From NCBI GenBank assembly GCA_947311475.1, contig CAMZLK010000006.1:1-43305 (forward strand): a DNA stretch of 43,305 bases, given 5' to 3'. The notes below the pieces were generated by a model. That model worked only from the letters and a program-made list of their open reading frames with translations. It was not told the DNA's origin and did not search any database. Below, piece by piece: positions 8,856-18,546 of this stretch (position 1 is its first letter; every line of letters begins with the position of its first letter). The translations under genes and the position numbers were made by a program. The stretch is from an uncultured Desulfocapsa sp. (GTDB taxonomy: Bacteria > Desulfobacterota > Desulfobulbia > Desulfobulbales > Desulfocapsaceae).

Positions 8856-11009
8856 ATGGCTGAAAGTTTCTCAATTTTTGACAGAGTTATCTCATATGAG
8901 TGTGAAATCAGGGAACTGCTGCAACTGCTTCAAAAGTCTGCTCCAGAATGCCCTTATGTTTGTGTGGACAACGATGGAAAACAGCACTCCAACAGTAACG
9001 AGGCATTCCCGTCAGATGCAGTGATTGCAGAACTTCAGGAACTCCTCTTAACAAACACAGAACCGTTTGCAATTGTAAAAACAAGAGAAACACCCTGGTC
9101 AGCAATCGCTCTTAATAAAATCAAATCAATCCTTTGCTTTATTCTACCTACTGCAGGAGAAAACGCCTGTTTTGCTGAAAACATTCGGCTTTGTTGTAAA
9201 GTATTCATCTGTCACCAGGAAATAAAAGCCGGACAAAAGAAACTGGATATTCACAAAAAACAATATGACAGAAAATTTTCAGTCCTCGAGAAAAAATATC
9301 AGGCAACACTTGAAGACAACGAACGAAGCTACCGCATTATCCAGGAACAGCAGGAAAACTATTCCAAAACCCTGCAAATAGAAATTGAAATACAGACCAA
9401 AAAACTGCGGGAAGCAAAAGTTGCAGCGGAAGCCGCATCGGTTGCCAAAAGTCAGTTTCTTGCCTCCATGAGCCATGAAATCAGAACACCGATGAATGGC
9501 GTCATCGGATTTACGGAAATGCTCCTGTCCACCACACTTGACGAAGAGCAACGTGACAGTGCAGAAACCATCAGGAGATGTGGCGAAGCCCTGTTGGCAT
9601 TAATCAATGATATCCTTGATTTTTCCAAAGTCGAAGCGGGACAGATGAGTCTTGAATATATCGATTTTGATCCTGAAATCACGGCCCATGATGTGTGTGA
9701 GCTGATTCGTCCACGTGTTGCCGGAAAGCCCATTGAGGTTTTATGCAGAATTGATGACAAGCTTCCTGCGAATATAAGCGGTGACCCGGGACGATTCCGC
9801 CAGGTACTTGTCAACCTCCTTGGAAATTCTGCAAAATTCACAGAGAAAGGTGAACTGGAGCTGACCATCAACGTTGAAGAGGAAGATGAAAAGAATATTA
9901 AACTTCATTGCCTTATCAGGGATACTGGAATTGGAATACACCCCTCCAAATATGAATCTATTTTTGAAACATTTAAACAGGAAGATGGTACCACAACCAG
10001 AAGATATGGCGGCACAGGTCTTGGTCTCTCCATTTGTCGAAAAATAGCAGATCTTATGCAGGGGAAGGTATGGGTGGAAAGTGTTCAGGGCCAAGGTTCC
10101 ACATTCCATTTTACTGCAAAAATGCGTAAGTCGCTGGTCTCTCGCGCCAAAACGCTCAAACAACTTGATCTTGAAGGGAAAAGAATGCTCATTGTTGACG
10201 ATAATATTGCCAACAATGATATCCTCCACCATCTTCTTACAAATGCAGGGATTAAGGCCACTGCCCTGCTCGATGAAACGCAGGCAATGAAGACTCTGGC
10301 GGAAGCTGAAGAAGAGGGAAAGCCTTTTGATATGGCAATCATTGATTTACAGATGCCAGCTATTTCGGGATTTGAACTTGCTCGAATGATACGGACGTCA
10401 GAACTTAAAAGTAAAAACATTCCCTTTCTTGCCTACACCTCATCCACTGAAAAAATTGCAAAACAATGTAAAGAAGCAGGCTTTACTGCTTTTTTAAACA
10501 AACCTGCCAGACGGTCCATCCTGCTCCGTACCCTTTCAAGAACTCTGGGTACCGGGGGAGAACAACTTGAAGGTGCTGCTGAGAAAAAGCTGGTAACTCA
10601 ATACTCTGTGAGAGAGGAAATTAAGCAATCAATCCGCATCCTTCTCGTTGAAGACAACCTGGTGAATCAGAAACTTGCAAACATGATTCTAACTAAAGCC
10701 GGCTATCAGGTGGAGGTTGCAGCCAATGGAAAAATTGCTGTGGAAATGTTCTGCAGCAGTCCTGATGAATTTGACACCATTCTCATGGATGTTCAGATGC
10801 CGGAAATGGATGGCTATGAGGCCACCAGACAAATACGAAAATTAGGCCATACAGACATCCCGATACTTGCCATGACAGCAAATGCCATGAAAGGGGACAG
10901 AGAGCTCTGCCTTGAAGCCGGTATGAATGATTATATTACCAAACCAATCAAAAGAGATATCGTTTTTGATTTGCTTAATAAGTGGTTAACCAAGGTACAC
11001 TGCAAGTAA
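8856..11009 (+). CDS. Hybrid sensor histidine kinase with two receiver domains
   Basis: The 717-residue protein begins with about 110 residues of no recognised domain, with no obvious membrane segment, then a coiled coil (about 120-190). The HisKA domain has the phospho-accepting His207 in [11 protein letters not shown]. The HATPase domain shows [16 protein letters not shown] and GGTGLGLSI. Two CheY-like receivers follow, the first with VDDN and IIDLQMP, the second with VEDN and [14 protein letters not shown]. No HPt domain is present, so a separate phosphotransfer protein would be needed for a full relay. The lack of membrane helices suggests a cytoplasmic sensor. Confidence 0.93.
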   Translation: MAESFSIFDRVISYECEIRELLQLLQKSAPECPYVCVDNDGKQHSNSNEAFPSDAVIAELQELLLTNTEPFAIVKTRETPWSAIALNKIKSILCFILPTAGENACFAENIRLCCKVFICHQEIKAGQKKLDIHKKQYDRKFSVLEKKYQATLEDNERSYRIIQEQQENYSKTLQIEIEIQTKKLREAKVAAEAASVAKSQFLASMSHEIRTPMNGVIGFTEMLLSTTLDEEQRDSAETIRRCGEALLALINDILDFSKVEAGQMSLEYIDFDPEITAHDVCELIRPRVAGKPIEVLCRIDDKLPANISGDPGRFRQVLVNLLGNSAKFTEKGELELTINVEEEDEKNIKLHCLIRDTGIGIHPSKYESIFETFKQEDGTTTRRYGGTGLGLSICRKIADLMQGKVWVESVQGQGSTFHFTAKMRKSLVSRAKTLKQLDLEGKRMLIVDDNIANNDILHHLLTNAGIKATALLDETQAMKTLAEAEEEGKPFDMAIIDLQMPAISGFELARMIRTSELKSKNIPFLAYTSSTEKIAKQCKEAGFTAFLNKPARRSILLRTLSRTLGTGGEQLEGAAEKKLVTQYSVREEIKQSIRILLVEDNLVNQKLANMILTKAGYQVEVAANGKIAVEMFCSSPDEFDTILMDVQMPEMDGYEATRQIRKLGHTDIPILAMTANAMKGDRELCLEAGMNDYITKPIKRDIVFDLLNKWLTKVHCK

Positions 11010-11059
11010 GGGCTTAATACATTTCACTTAAACACGACCTCTACGCAGTCTCCGTGCCC

Positions 11060-12472
11060 ATGACACAGCAAACATTAAACAAAGCGACTCTCATCACTGA
11101 ACGACTGATTAACTGGGCAAACAAACCCCACCGAGAAGACTCCTTTATTCTACGGAAGGTACACAGCCTAACCAGAATAATACTGATTACGATCAAAGAG
11201 TTCAGCAGGAATTCCCTCACCGTCAGGGCAAGTGCACTCACCTACACCATTCTGTTGTCACTTGTTCCCATGCTTGCCATGAGTACTGCAGTGGTAAAGG
11301 GTCTTGGGGGAGGAAATGAGTTAAAACAGGTTGTTTACAGCTACCTTGACACCCTTGAAGCAACATCTCCCCTGACCCACATTGGTCTTCCCGGCAGTTA
11401 CCGCAAGAGTGAAGAGGTATCACCGGAAAGTACTGATTTGTCTCTCCAGCAGGATACCGCAATCACCGCAGATTTTCGTTCAGCTGCTGATCAGGTTTTT
11501 AACTATGTGGATAACACGGATTTTGCAACCCTTGGAACCATTGGTGTGCTTGGTGTTCTCTTCAGTGCGATCCTTGTACTAAGTAATATTGAACTCTCCA
11601 TGAACACGATCTGGCACGTGCCTGCAGGGAGATCCCTCCTGCGAAAAGTGACAGATTACCTCACTTTTCTTATCCTCATGCCTCTTTCCATTAACTTTGG
11701 CTTTGCGGCCAATGCAGTGCTTAAAAACGACAGACTTCTGAACAAACTCATGGCACTGCTTCCCGGACCAATGGTTCAAACGGGCCTTCTGCTTTTTGTT
11801 CCCCTCTTTTTTATCACCCTGACTCTGTTTTTAATTTATATTTTTTTTCCAAACACCAGGGTTAAACCTGGCGCTGCACTCATTGGTGCCCTTTTTGCCG
11901 GGACGCTCTGGTTTATCACCCAGAACTTTTATATTGGCCTGCAGATTGGGGTTTCAAAATACAATGCTATCTATGGTTCTTTTGCAACATTGCCACTTTT
12001 TCTCATCTGGATGTTTCTTGGCTGGGTTTTCATTCTTGGTGGAGCAGAACTGGCATTCGCCTGTCAAAAACAACGCAGTTACCAGCTTAAACGTCAGCGC
12101 CACTCTCCACTTGAACAGTTGAGTGCTGCCTTTGATATCCTGAATACTACGTACAACTCCTACACAAATAATATCAAACTACGAAAAACAGAACTCCCGG
12201 AAAAATGCCCTGCTTATTCTGCCAAACTGCTTTTTGAAACCCTGCAAAAACTTATTGCTTCACAAATAGTTGTCAGTGCAAGCGCTGGGCGTCTCCTCCC
12301 AAACGCACCAAAAGACAAACTACAGTACCGGGAAATTGTTACTTCAATACTTGGCGAATCCTTCCCTGACACAGAGGGGGGCAAAGTTGCATCGGCCCTG
12401 TTCCAGCAAAACACCTTATTTTCAAACAACAGTTACTCGAAATCAAGCCATTTTTCATGTTCAGATGTCTGA
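11060..12472 (+). CDS. YihY/BrkB family inner membrane protein
   Basis: This protein of about 470 residues has the multi-helix YihY/UPF0761 fold. Recognisable stretches are SLTVRASALTYTILLSLVPM at the N-terminus, LSNIELSMNTIW, IYIFFPNTRVKPGAALIGAL and IYGSFATLPLFLIWMFLGWV. A C-terminal cytosolic region follows (about residues 340-470), like the helix-turn-helix-type tails of some longer members. The family was once called RNase BN, but its function is not settled. The start could be the ATG at 11060 or an in-frame GTG at 11054; neither has a strong ribosome binding site. Confidence 0.9.
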   Translation: MTQQTLNKATLITERLINWANKPHREDSFILRKVHSLTRIILITIKEFSRNSLTVRASALTYTILLSLVPMLAMSTAVVKGLGGGNELKQVVYSYLDTLEATSPLTHIGLPGSYRKSEEVSPESTDLSLQQDTAITADFRSAADQVFNYVDNTDFATLGTIGVLGVLFSAILVLSNIELSMNTIWHVPAGRSLLRKVTDYLTFLILMPLSINFGFAANAVLKNDRLLNKLMALLPGPMVQTGLLLFVPLFFITLTLFLIYIFFPNTRVKPGAALIGALFAGTLWFITQNFYIGLQIGVSKYNAIYGSFATLPLFLIWMFLGWVFILGGAELAFACQKQRSYQLKRQRHSPLEQLSAAFDILNTTYNSYTNNIKLRKTELPEKCPAYSAKLLFETLQKLIASQIVVSASAGRLLPNAPKDKLQYREIVTSILGESFPDTEGGKVASALFQQNTLFSNNSYSKSSHFSCSDV

Positions 12473-12513
12473 TCCCTACATAAGATATTTTATAAAAAAA
12501 GCGAAATAATCTC

Positions 12514-12542
12514 TTGCTTTTGTTTTTGAAAATATTTATCAT
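12514..12542 (+). promoter_or_regulatory. Candidate sigma70 promoter of the rubrerythrin gene
   Basis: TTGCTT (12514-12519) and TATCAT (12537-12542) are separated by exactly 17 bases, 54 bp before the rubrerythrin start. No clear PerR-like palindrome overlaps it. Confidence 0.45.
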
Positions 12543-12595
12543 ATGAGAACCCTTACCTCAATAATATTCACAAAAAAAACCAACGGAGAAATGTT

Positions 12596-13141
12596 ATGAA
12601 AAAGTTTACTTGTTCTGTATGCGGCTACACCCATGAAGGTGACAGTGCCCCTGATAAATGCCCTCAATGTGGCGCTGCTGCAGATAAATTCAGAGAAGCC
12701 GCCGAGGGAGAAATGTCATGGGCCGATGAGCATGTAATTGGCGTGGCCAAAGGTGTTGACCCTGCCATCCTTGAGGGCCTTCGTGCCAACTTCAACGGTG
12801 AATGTACTGAGGTTGGAATGTATCTTGCCATGAGCCGTCAGGCTGATCGGGAGGGATATCCAGAAGTAGCAGAAGCATACAAACGAATCGCCTGGGAAGA
12901 AGCGGAACACGCATCAAAATTTGCAGAGCTCCTCGGAGAAGTTGTTGTTGGTGACACTAAAGCAAATCTTGAGGCGCGCGTTGCTGCAGAACATGGCGCA
13001 TGTCAGGGCAAAAAAGATCTCGCCGTTGAGGCAAAGAAACAAAACCTTGATGCCATCCATGACACTGTTCATGAGATGTGTAAAGATGAAGCCCGTCACG
13101 GTATGGCATTCAAAGGTCTGCTGGAACGTTACTTCGGATAA
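12596..13141 (+). CDS. rbr: Rubrerythrin, reverse type with N-terminal rubredoxin domain
   Basis: This 181-residue non-heme iron protein reduces hydrogen peroxide in anaerobes. An N-terminal rubredoxin-like Fe(Cys)4 knot (CSVCGY and CPQCGA, residues about 6-26) precedes the ferritin-like diiron domain. Diiron ligands are visible in [22 protein letters not shown] and [11 protein letters not shown]. The domain order is reversed compared with classical rubrerythrin, where the rubredoxin part is C-terminal. It has its own promoter candidate, a GGAG ribosome binding site and a strong terminator, so it is probably monocistronic. Confidence 0.95.
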   Translation: MKKFTCSVCGYTHEGDSAPDKCPQCGAAADKFREAAEGEMSWADEHVIGVAKGVDPAILEGLRANFNGECTEVGMYLAMSRQADREGYPEVAEAYKRIAWEEAEHASKFAELLGEVVVGDTKANLEARVAAEHGACQGKKDLAVEAKKQNLDAIHDTVHEMCKDEARHGMAFKGLLERYFG

Positions 13142-13172
13142 AATACCTGCTTGCCATAACCGTTTTCAGATA

Positions 13173-13207
13173 AAAAGCCTCTGTGTTTTCACAGGGGCTT
13201 TTTTTTA
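13173..13207 (+). terminator. Rho-independent terminator after rubrerythrin
   Basis: The arms AAAAGCCTCTGTG and CACAGGGGCTTTT form a 13-bp stem with one G-U pair and a TTTT loop, followed by a run of T. It begins about 30 bp after the rubrerythrin stop. Confidence 0.9.
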
Positions 13208-13329
13208 TCACTTTATTCATAACTATTCATCAGTTCGCCAGCTTTTTTCGAGTTTACCGGATATACTATCTATTCAGCACCATCCGGGTAAGCAGTATAC
13301 CACAAAAATTCAGAAGAACAGAAGCCGCT

Positions 13330-13995
13330 ATGAACACTCTGGAAGCCCTGCAACATCGAAAATCAGTCCGTGCATTTCTTGAAAAGGAAGTCGAAAAAGA
13401 AAAAATCGATACAATTCTTTCTGCTGCAAGTCAGGCACCATCCGGGGCTAATATCCAACCCTGGCAGGTAGCTGTCGTTTCCGGGGATACAAAAGCCAAG
13501 CTCCAGCAACAGATTGAGTCAGAATTTAGAACAGAAAAGAGAGGAAAGGCTGATTTTCAATATTACCCTCAAAAATGGGTCAATCCTTACAAACTACGCC
13601 GTATAGAATGTGGCGTCCAGCTCTATTCTACCCTGGAAATTGATCGCAAGGATGAACAGGCTCGTCTTGAACAATGGGTTGCTAACTATCGCTCTTTTGA
13701 TGCGCCTGTGATGCTTCTGTTTTTCATGGACTCTTCCATGGAAACCGGTTCATTCCTTGATTATGGCATGTTCCTTCAATCAGTTATGCTGGCAGCTGTG
13801 GACATAGGTCTTGCAACATGCGCCCAGGCGTCGCTTTCGGACTATCCAAAAATCATAAAAACAGTGCTGGGTTATCCGCAGGATTTTACTTTACTTTGCG
13901 GCATGGCACTGGGCTACGAAGATAAAGAAGCTGTGATCAACAGTTATCGCACACCTCGTGAAGCAGTATCTTCTTTTACGCGATATTTCTCATAG
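13330..13995 (+). CDS. Nitroreductase family flavoprotein
   Basis: The 221-residue protein is a nitroreductase-fold FMN enzyme. The FMN-binding start LQHRKSVRAF and the segment QAPSGANIQPWQVAVV are typical. LDYGMFLQSVMLAAVDIGLATCAQ and the final RTPREAVSSFTRY match the NfsB/PnbA-like branch. It likely reduces nitroaromatics or quinones with NAD(P)H. The start at 13330 is preferred because the conserved domain begins there and any longer frame would run back through the rubrerythrin terminator. No close partner gene is seen. Confidence 0.92.
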   Translation: MNTLEALQHRKSVRAFLEKEVEKEKIDTILSAASQAPSGANIQPWQVAVVSGDTKAKLQQQIESEFRTEKRGKADFQYYPQKWVNPYKLRRIECGVQLYSTLEIDRKDEQARLEQWVANYRSFDAPVMLLFFMDSSMETGSFLDYGMFLQSVMLAAVDIGLATCAQASLSDYPKIIKTVLGYPQDFTLLCGMALGYEDKEAVINSYRTPREAVSSFTRYFS

Positions 13996-14054
13996 AGTTT
14001 CTTATTTCCGGCCACGAAAGTTAGAATTGAGAATATTGCCAGAGAGTGCAAATG

Positions 14055-14105
14055 TACCCATTACAAGCACTTCTGCTACGTTTGAATATTGGTGCTAATG
14101 GGTGT
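14055..14105. other. Imperfect hairpin between nitroreductase and tRNA
   Basis: ACCCATT-ACA-AGCAC pairs with GTGCT-AATGGGT across a 25-30 base loop. No T-tract follows, so a terminator role is uncertain. The rest of the 13996-14163 gap shows no gene. Confidence 0.3.
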
Positions 14106-14163
14106 GAAAAATAAATAGCAGTACTAAGGGTAAAATGGTATAGATTGACTGTAAATCAGTAGT

Positions 14164-14240
14164 GGTCCCGTAGCTCAGTAGGATAGAGCACCAGATTCCT
14201 AATCTGGGTGTCGCGCGTTCGAATCGCGCCGGGATCACCA
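14164..14240 (+). tRNA. tRNA-Arg (anticodon CCU)
   Basis: A full cloverleaf is visible: acceptor GGTCCCG with CGGGATC (one G-U pair), D-arm with AGCTC..GAGC, anticodon arm CCAGA-TTCCTAA-TCTGG, and T-arm GCGCG-TTCGAAT-CGCGC. The discriminator A is followed by an encoded CCA. The anticodon CCT reads the rare arginine codon AGG. Confidence 0.97.
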
Positions 14241-14300
14241 TTTCCCCTGTAATTCCAAAATACGTTCTGCGCAGAAAAGTAAACCGGCTAAATACTGCAA

Positions 14301-15566
14301 TTAAAGTGTTTCACCATCAGCAACCGATTTTGAAAAATATGCTTTTTCGTCAGTATGTGAATTAATTATACAGTTGCGCCCGATAACCACTTCGGATGGA
14401 ACAATTGCTTCCTTACCAACAAGGGTTATCCCGGTATAGAGATGCTTGGGATGCAGGATATTTGCAGTGTCATGATTTACACCTGAGCCCACCAGAGAAT
14501 GATCCCGTATTTGCGCACGTTTATCACAAATAGTCAGATCCACTATACTGTTTTTTTCCACAATACAATCCGCAAAGAGGATGGAATCTCTAATGACAGC
14601 TCCTTCCTCAACTATCACACCGGGAGCCAGAACAGAGTTTTCAACTGTTCCGTGAACAGTACAACCAGCAGATATCATAGAAGAACTAACACTAGCCTCA
14701 TTGCCAAACCGGGCTGGTGGCCGGTCAGCCGGTCTTCCATCTGCCTCAATGTTTGTACGGATTCCCCATTCAGCTGGTGATATACCACTATCACGTCTGA
14801 TCACATCCATATTGGCCTGCCAGTAGGATTGGATGGTTCCCACATCCCTCCAATATCCATAAAAAGGATACGCAAAAACATCATCATTATCAATGGCCCT
14901 CGGCAGGATATGCATGCCAAAATCCACTTCTTCACGATCTTTATAGAGAGAATCCAGAAGATATGTATAGTCAAAAACATAAATCCCCATGGAGGCCAGA
15001 TTTGTTTTAGGATTTTCCGGTTTTTCCTCCCAGTCAACAATGCGATTTTCAGCATCCGTAATGCCCGCGCCAAACTGATGGATTTCGTTCAAGGGAACCA
15101 CCATCATACCAATGGTGACATCGGCTTTTTTAAAGCGGTGATATTCCAGCATGGCATCAAAATCCATATTATAAATATGATCACCTGATAGCAAAATCAC
15201 TTCATCCGCAGAATTTTTCTCTAAAAAGTCGATATTCTGACGCACTGCATCCGCTGTCCCTTTATACCAATCCGAATCCTTAAATCCTGTGTGAGGGGGT
15301 AAAATTTTAACTCCCCTGCTGCGCCCGGTAAAATCCCAGGCTGCGCCCATGCCAAGATGACGCATAAGAGAAAGGGGTTTATACTGCGTAAGTACACCGA
15401 CTTTAGTAAGCCCAGAATTCATCACATTACTGAGGCTAAAGTCTATAATCCGGTAGATACCTGCAAAGGGAACTGCTGGTTTGGCACGGCTCTGCACAAG
15501 GATATTGAGACGACTGCCGACACCACCGGCAAGGAGAAGTACCAGAGCTTCTTTTTTTGCTCTCAT
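14301..15566 (-). CDS. glgC: Glucose-1-phosphate adenylyltransferase, catalytic-type paralog
   Basis: This enzyme makes ADP-glucose from ATP and glucose-1-phosphate for glycogen synthesis. At 421 residues it has the intact nucleotidyl loop LLAGGVGSRL, then RAKPAVPFAG, YRIIDFSLSNVMNSG, WYKGTADAV, LSGDHIYNMDF and the sugar-phosphate lysine in DWEEKPENP. A C-terminal left-handed beta-helix follows (hexapeptide-like VENSVLAPGVIVEEGAVI). The ATG at 15566 overlaps the stop of the upstream paralog (ATGA) and has GGAGGT before it; a longer frame to 15602 is unlikely. The two paralogs are equal in length and translationally coupled. Confidence 0.95.
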   Translation of the reverse strand: MRAKKEALVLLLAGGVGSRLNILVQSRAKPAVPFAGIYRIIDFSLSNVMNSGLTKVGVLTQYKPLSLMRHLGMGAAWDFTGRSRGVKILPPHTGFKDSDWYKGTADAVRQNIDFLEKNSADEVILLSGDHIYNMDFDAMLEYHRFKKADVTIGMMVVPLNEIHQFGAGITDAENRIVDWEEKPENPKTNLASMGIYVFDYTYLLDSLYKDREEVDFGMHILPRAIDNDDVFAYPFYGYWRDVGTIQSYWQANMDVIRRDSGISPAEWGIRTNIEADGRPADRPPARFGNEASVSSSMISAGCTVHGTVENSVLAPGVIVEEGAVIRDSILFADCIVEKNSIVDLTICDKRAQIRDHSLVGSGVNHDTANILHPKHLYTGITLVGKEAIVPSEVVIGRNCIINSHTDEKAYFSKSVADGETL

Positions 15567-16828
15567 TTCAGTACCTCCCCGGGTTTTACCTCCAGTGGCC
15601 ATTGTTCAGTGTGAAGATTCGGATAAATTGTTGCACCTTCTCCAATCTGTGTCCAAGCCGGTACATGATTATTCCAACCGACAACAGTAATAATTACGGC
15701 ATCGGAACCAATCTCAGGCCCTACACAAACCCCCTGCCCAAATGCGGAATTCACATCTGAAATCACTTTATTCAAGCAGCAGTTTTCACCAATGTGGTTA
15801 CTAAAAAAAAGAACAGAGTTTTCAACAACCGCCCCTTTCCCAATATGCACACCAGGAAACAGAACAGAATTTCGCACAGTTCCTTCCACCATGCAGCCAT
15901 TATAAATAAGACTATTATGAACTTTTGCATCCTCATACAGCAGTGCCGGTTGAGCATCACTGATGCCACGATGTTCCATATTGGTCCGCAAGCCCCAAGC
16001 TTCCATATCAATTGGCGAATTATCGCCAAGCAGATCCATATTAGCCTGCCAGTATTCCTCAATTGTCCCGGTATAGCCCCAATACCCTCTGTATTTATAT
16101 CCGTAAATTCTCTTTCCCTGTTCCATTAACAGTGGGATGATATCTTTGCCAAATTCATAGGACTTAGAAATTTGATTTTCGTGAAGGGCCTTAAATAAAA
16201 TTTGCGGTTTAAAAATAAGTACAGTGAGTGATGCCCAATCTGCCTCAGGTTTATCAGGTTTTTCCCAATACGCCATCACCTTTCCGCCTGTGTCTCCATC
16301 TTCATCATCAATTTCGGCAATCCCGAAACGATGTGCCTTTTCTTTTTCAACCTGTACAAAACCAATGGTCATGTCAGCATCTTTTTGATGGTGATAGCTA
16401 ATAATATCCTGATAATTCATCTTATAGATGTGATCACCTGACAGGATGAGAATTTCTTCAGGTTTATGATAATTGATAAAATCAAGATTCTTATAGACAG
16501 CATCGGCAGTCCCGCGATACCAGTCTGTATGTCCTTCATTGTCACTATTATCTTTAAAAGGAGGCAGAATGGATACGCCACGATTCCTGCCAACCATATC
16601 CCATGCCGCTCCTGTACCGATATGATTGATAAGGGAAAAACTGCGATACTGAGAAAGAATTGCAACCTTTTCAATACCGGAATGAAGCAGGTTGCTGAGA
16701 GGAAAATCGATAACTCTGGCAAAGCCACCAAACGGAACGGCGGATTTAGGACGATAGTAGGTGAGGACATTCAGTTCATCGACACGACTTCCGGCAAGAA
16801 TCATTGCAAGTGTTGAAGGCTTCAGCAT
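15563..16828 (-). CDS. GlgC paralog with altered nucleotide loop, possible regulatory subunit
   Basis: This 421-residue paralog has the same fold as its neighbour: RPKSAVPFGG, ARVIDFPLSNLLHSG, WYRGTADAV, LSGDHIYKMNY, YWEKPDKP and a C-terminal beta-helix. The N-terminal nucleotide-binding loop, normally GGxGxRL, reads GSRVDEL here, so a conserved glycine and the loop arginine are lost. The downstream lysine (PKSAV) is kept. In plant and some bacterial two-subunit ADP-glucose pyrophosphorylases one subunit has lost catalytic residues and acts allosterically. That role is inferred here from the loop change and the translational coupling. Confidence 0.88.
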   Translation of the reverse strand: MLKPSTLAMILAGSRVDELNVLTYYRPKSAVPFGGFARVIDFPLSNLLHSGIEKVAILSQYRSFSLINHIGTGAAWDMVGRNRGVSILPPFKDNSDNEGHTDWYRGTADAVYKNLDFINYHKPEEILILSGDHIYKMNYQDIISYHHQKDADMTIGFVQVEKEKAHRFGIAEIDDEDGDTGGKVMAYWEKPDKPEADWASLTVLIFKPQILFKALHENQISKSYEFGKDIIPLLMEQGKRIYGYKYRGYWGYTGTIEEYWQANMDLLGDNSPIDMEAWGLRTNMEHRGISDAQPALLYEDAKVHNSLIYNGCMVEGTVRNSVLFPGVHIGKGAVVENSVLFFSNHIGENCCLNKVISDVNSAFGQGVCVGPEIGSDAVIITVVGWNNHVPAWTQIGEGATIYPNLHTEQWPLEVKPGEVLK

Positions 16829-16895
16829 CAGTCACCTATTGAGGAATACGGATTTATATCTGACGGCATCGAACAAATTCTTCACCTGCTTTATC

Positions 16896-17003
16896 AGTGC
16901 CTTACTTCATGATTTCTGCAATAAAAAACAAGAAACCGGCAAAGGTTAATTCTAATCATATTATTACGTTATAGCACCAAGGCACTTACCTGCAGTTCAC
17001 CTG
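16896..17003 (-). repeat. Repeat family B, copy 3 (degenerate)
   Basis: It is recognisable by AGTGCCTTACTTCATG..TGCAATAAAAAACAAGAAA at one end and GGCACTTACCTGCAGTTCACCTGCA at the other. The middle is shortened and diverged. It is followed directly by family A fragments. Confidence 0.5.
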
Positions 17004-17015
17004 CAAAGCACCCTT

Positions 17016-17170
17016 TATTAATCCCAACATGCCTTAGCATGCCGAAATTAAAAATTGTGCGCCCCGTACATGAAGTTCTTCGAAATCTGCGTTTATCTAC
17101 TTAACCATCGGGATTTCAACCTTTTTACGAGCCTGTTAACTCTGATAAACTCGTAAAAAGGTCAAAATGG
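17016..17170. repeat. Family A fragments arranged head to head
   Basis: A degenerate family A body ends at TTTTTACGAGCCTGTT (17123-17138). It is followed at 17144-17159 by GATAAACTCGTAAAAA, the start of another end in the opposite orientation. This second end is also identical, in reverse complement, to the distal end of copy 2 after proS. Together the ends form TTTTTACGAG..CTCGTAAAAA, a possible bidirectional terminator directly behind the DHH gene stop. Confidence 0.55.
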
Positions 17171-18181
17171 TTATTTCATATGTCTGGTTGTCAGACGTTT
17201 TAATGTGTTCGTGGTAAATTCCTGAGCACTAATTGACAGATTTTTCAGAGGCACTTCGGCTCTTGCCGCCTCTTTATGACCACCGGCAGACCCAAATTCG
17301 GAGAAAATCCGTTCTGCAAGTTTCCCTGCACTTTTACGATAACCATCACAACGAAATATTACGACCAGTTTCTCCCCGTGAACCCCAGAGACCAGTACCC
17401 AATCAATCTTATCGACATGATTCAAAAAATCTGCAATATTAACCAGAATATCAGGACTTCTCACCTTGCCGACATGGGTGTAAAACCTCCCCTTCGAAAA
17501 GGTCAGGTTACTCAATGCTATATTAAAATATTTGAGTTCAGACCGACGCATATCGGCAAGCTCAAATTTTTTCACAAGGTTTCTGTTGGCAATATTAAAA
17601 AGATACCTGAAAGAAATTCCATCTGCAAGCAGAGCCTGCTGAGAAAAATCCTGTGTATCCACTTTGATTGCATAAAAAAGAGCTGTGGCCAAAGCAACTG
17701 AAGGCTTCATATTGGCAGCCCGTAAATACTCAACCAGCATGGTTGAGCAGGAGCCATAAGGAGGACGAATATCCACAAAAGCTGGTTCATACACTCCTTT
17801 GACAGGGTGATGATCGATTATGGCATCAAATTGGATTTTTTCAAAAACAGGAAGGTGGCACGGTTGGGAGTCAACCAGTACCTTTTTAGTGAACTCTTGA
17901 ACTTTCACATTTCCAAGACGTTCCAACGGTATTTTAAGCCGCTCCACCATGGAAACGTTATTTAATCTTCGAATTTCATTGGGATGAGCAATTGTTACAC
18001 ATTTTACACGATAACGAAGCAATCGTTTAATGGCCAGAGCACATGCCAGAGCATCAGGGTCCGCATTGATACAGACAAGGACAGCATCTTCTTTTTCAAA
18101 AACATCCCAAAAACCTTTTAAACGTTCCCTGGCACTTTTCCGTGCCCCCATGTGACAATTTCTTCGCGTTTTTTTGGCCAT
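17171..18181 (-). CDS. DHH/DHHA1 family phosphoesterase
   Basis: This 336-residue protein has the DHH superfamily metal site: NADPDALACALA (residues about 39-50), VLVDSQP and IIDHHPVKG. The C-terminal DHHA1 substrate domain ends in GSAGGHKEAARAEV, whose GGH is conserved. NrnA-type members hydrolyse nanoRNA or cyclic-dinucleotide intermediates such as pApA; the exact substrate is not visible. The extreme N-terminus is basic. It lies in a repeat-rich neighbourhood with no operon partner, flanked by 340-bp and 365-bp gaps. Confidence 0.9.
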   Translation of the reverse strand: MAKKTRRNCHMGARKSARERLKGFWDVFEKEDAVLVCINADPDALACALAIKRLLRYRVKCVTIAHPNEIRRLNNVSMVERLKIPLERLGNVKVQEFTKKVLVDSQPCHLPVFEKIQFDAIIDHHPVKGVYEPAFVDIRPPYGSCSTMLVEYLRAANMKPSVALATALFYAIKVDTQDFSQQALLADGISFRYLFNIANRNLVKKFELADMRRSELKYFNIALSNLTFSKGRFYTHVGKVRSPDILVNIADFLNHVDKIDWVLVSGVHGEKLVVIFRCDGYRKSAGKLAERIFSEFGSAGGHKEAARAEVPLKNLSISAQEFTTNTLKRLTTRHMK

Positions 18182-18327
18182 GTCAAGCGCTGTTACAATC
18201 TATTGCACACAGAAATGTGAAATAAATAACAATCAGTCCCTTTCATTTGTTCATCAACCTTCTACCTCTACAGGCAAAAACCGGATGGATTATTTTTCAA
18301 ACTGCAATACACAACTACATAAAAGCC

Positions 18328-18439
18328 TAACACAGACAGACTGCAAGTAAGTACCTTATCGTTATTCGTAACTTTTTGATATAGTTACATTCTCACATAT
18401 TCTTATTTCTTATTGCTGGCATTATAGAATAGGGCACCA
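18328..18439 (+). repeat. Repeat family B, copy 4
   Basis: It starts TAACACAGACAGACTGCAAG and ends near TTATAGAATAGGGCACC, and is diverged in the middle. It lies in the 365-bp gap between the RACo-like gene and the DHH gene. Nothing else recognisable is seen in this gap. Confidence 0.55.
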
Positions 18440-18546
18440 AAATTATCAGCACGAAGTATAGCACATCATTTTAGAAAAATGCAAGTCTTCAGAGCAGTCA
18501 ACGAACAACCTCAAAAGAGCATTTACAGGTAGAAGCTGTTTAAAAG

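Noticed and set aside
13183..13329. Upstream extension of the nitroreductase frame
   Set aside because: It would run through the rubrerythrin terminator, and the conserved domain starts at the ATG at 13330.
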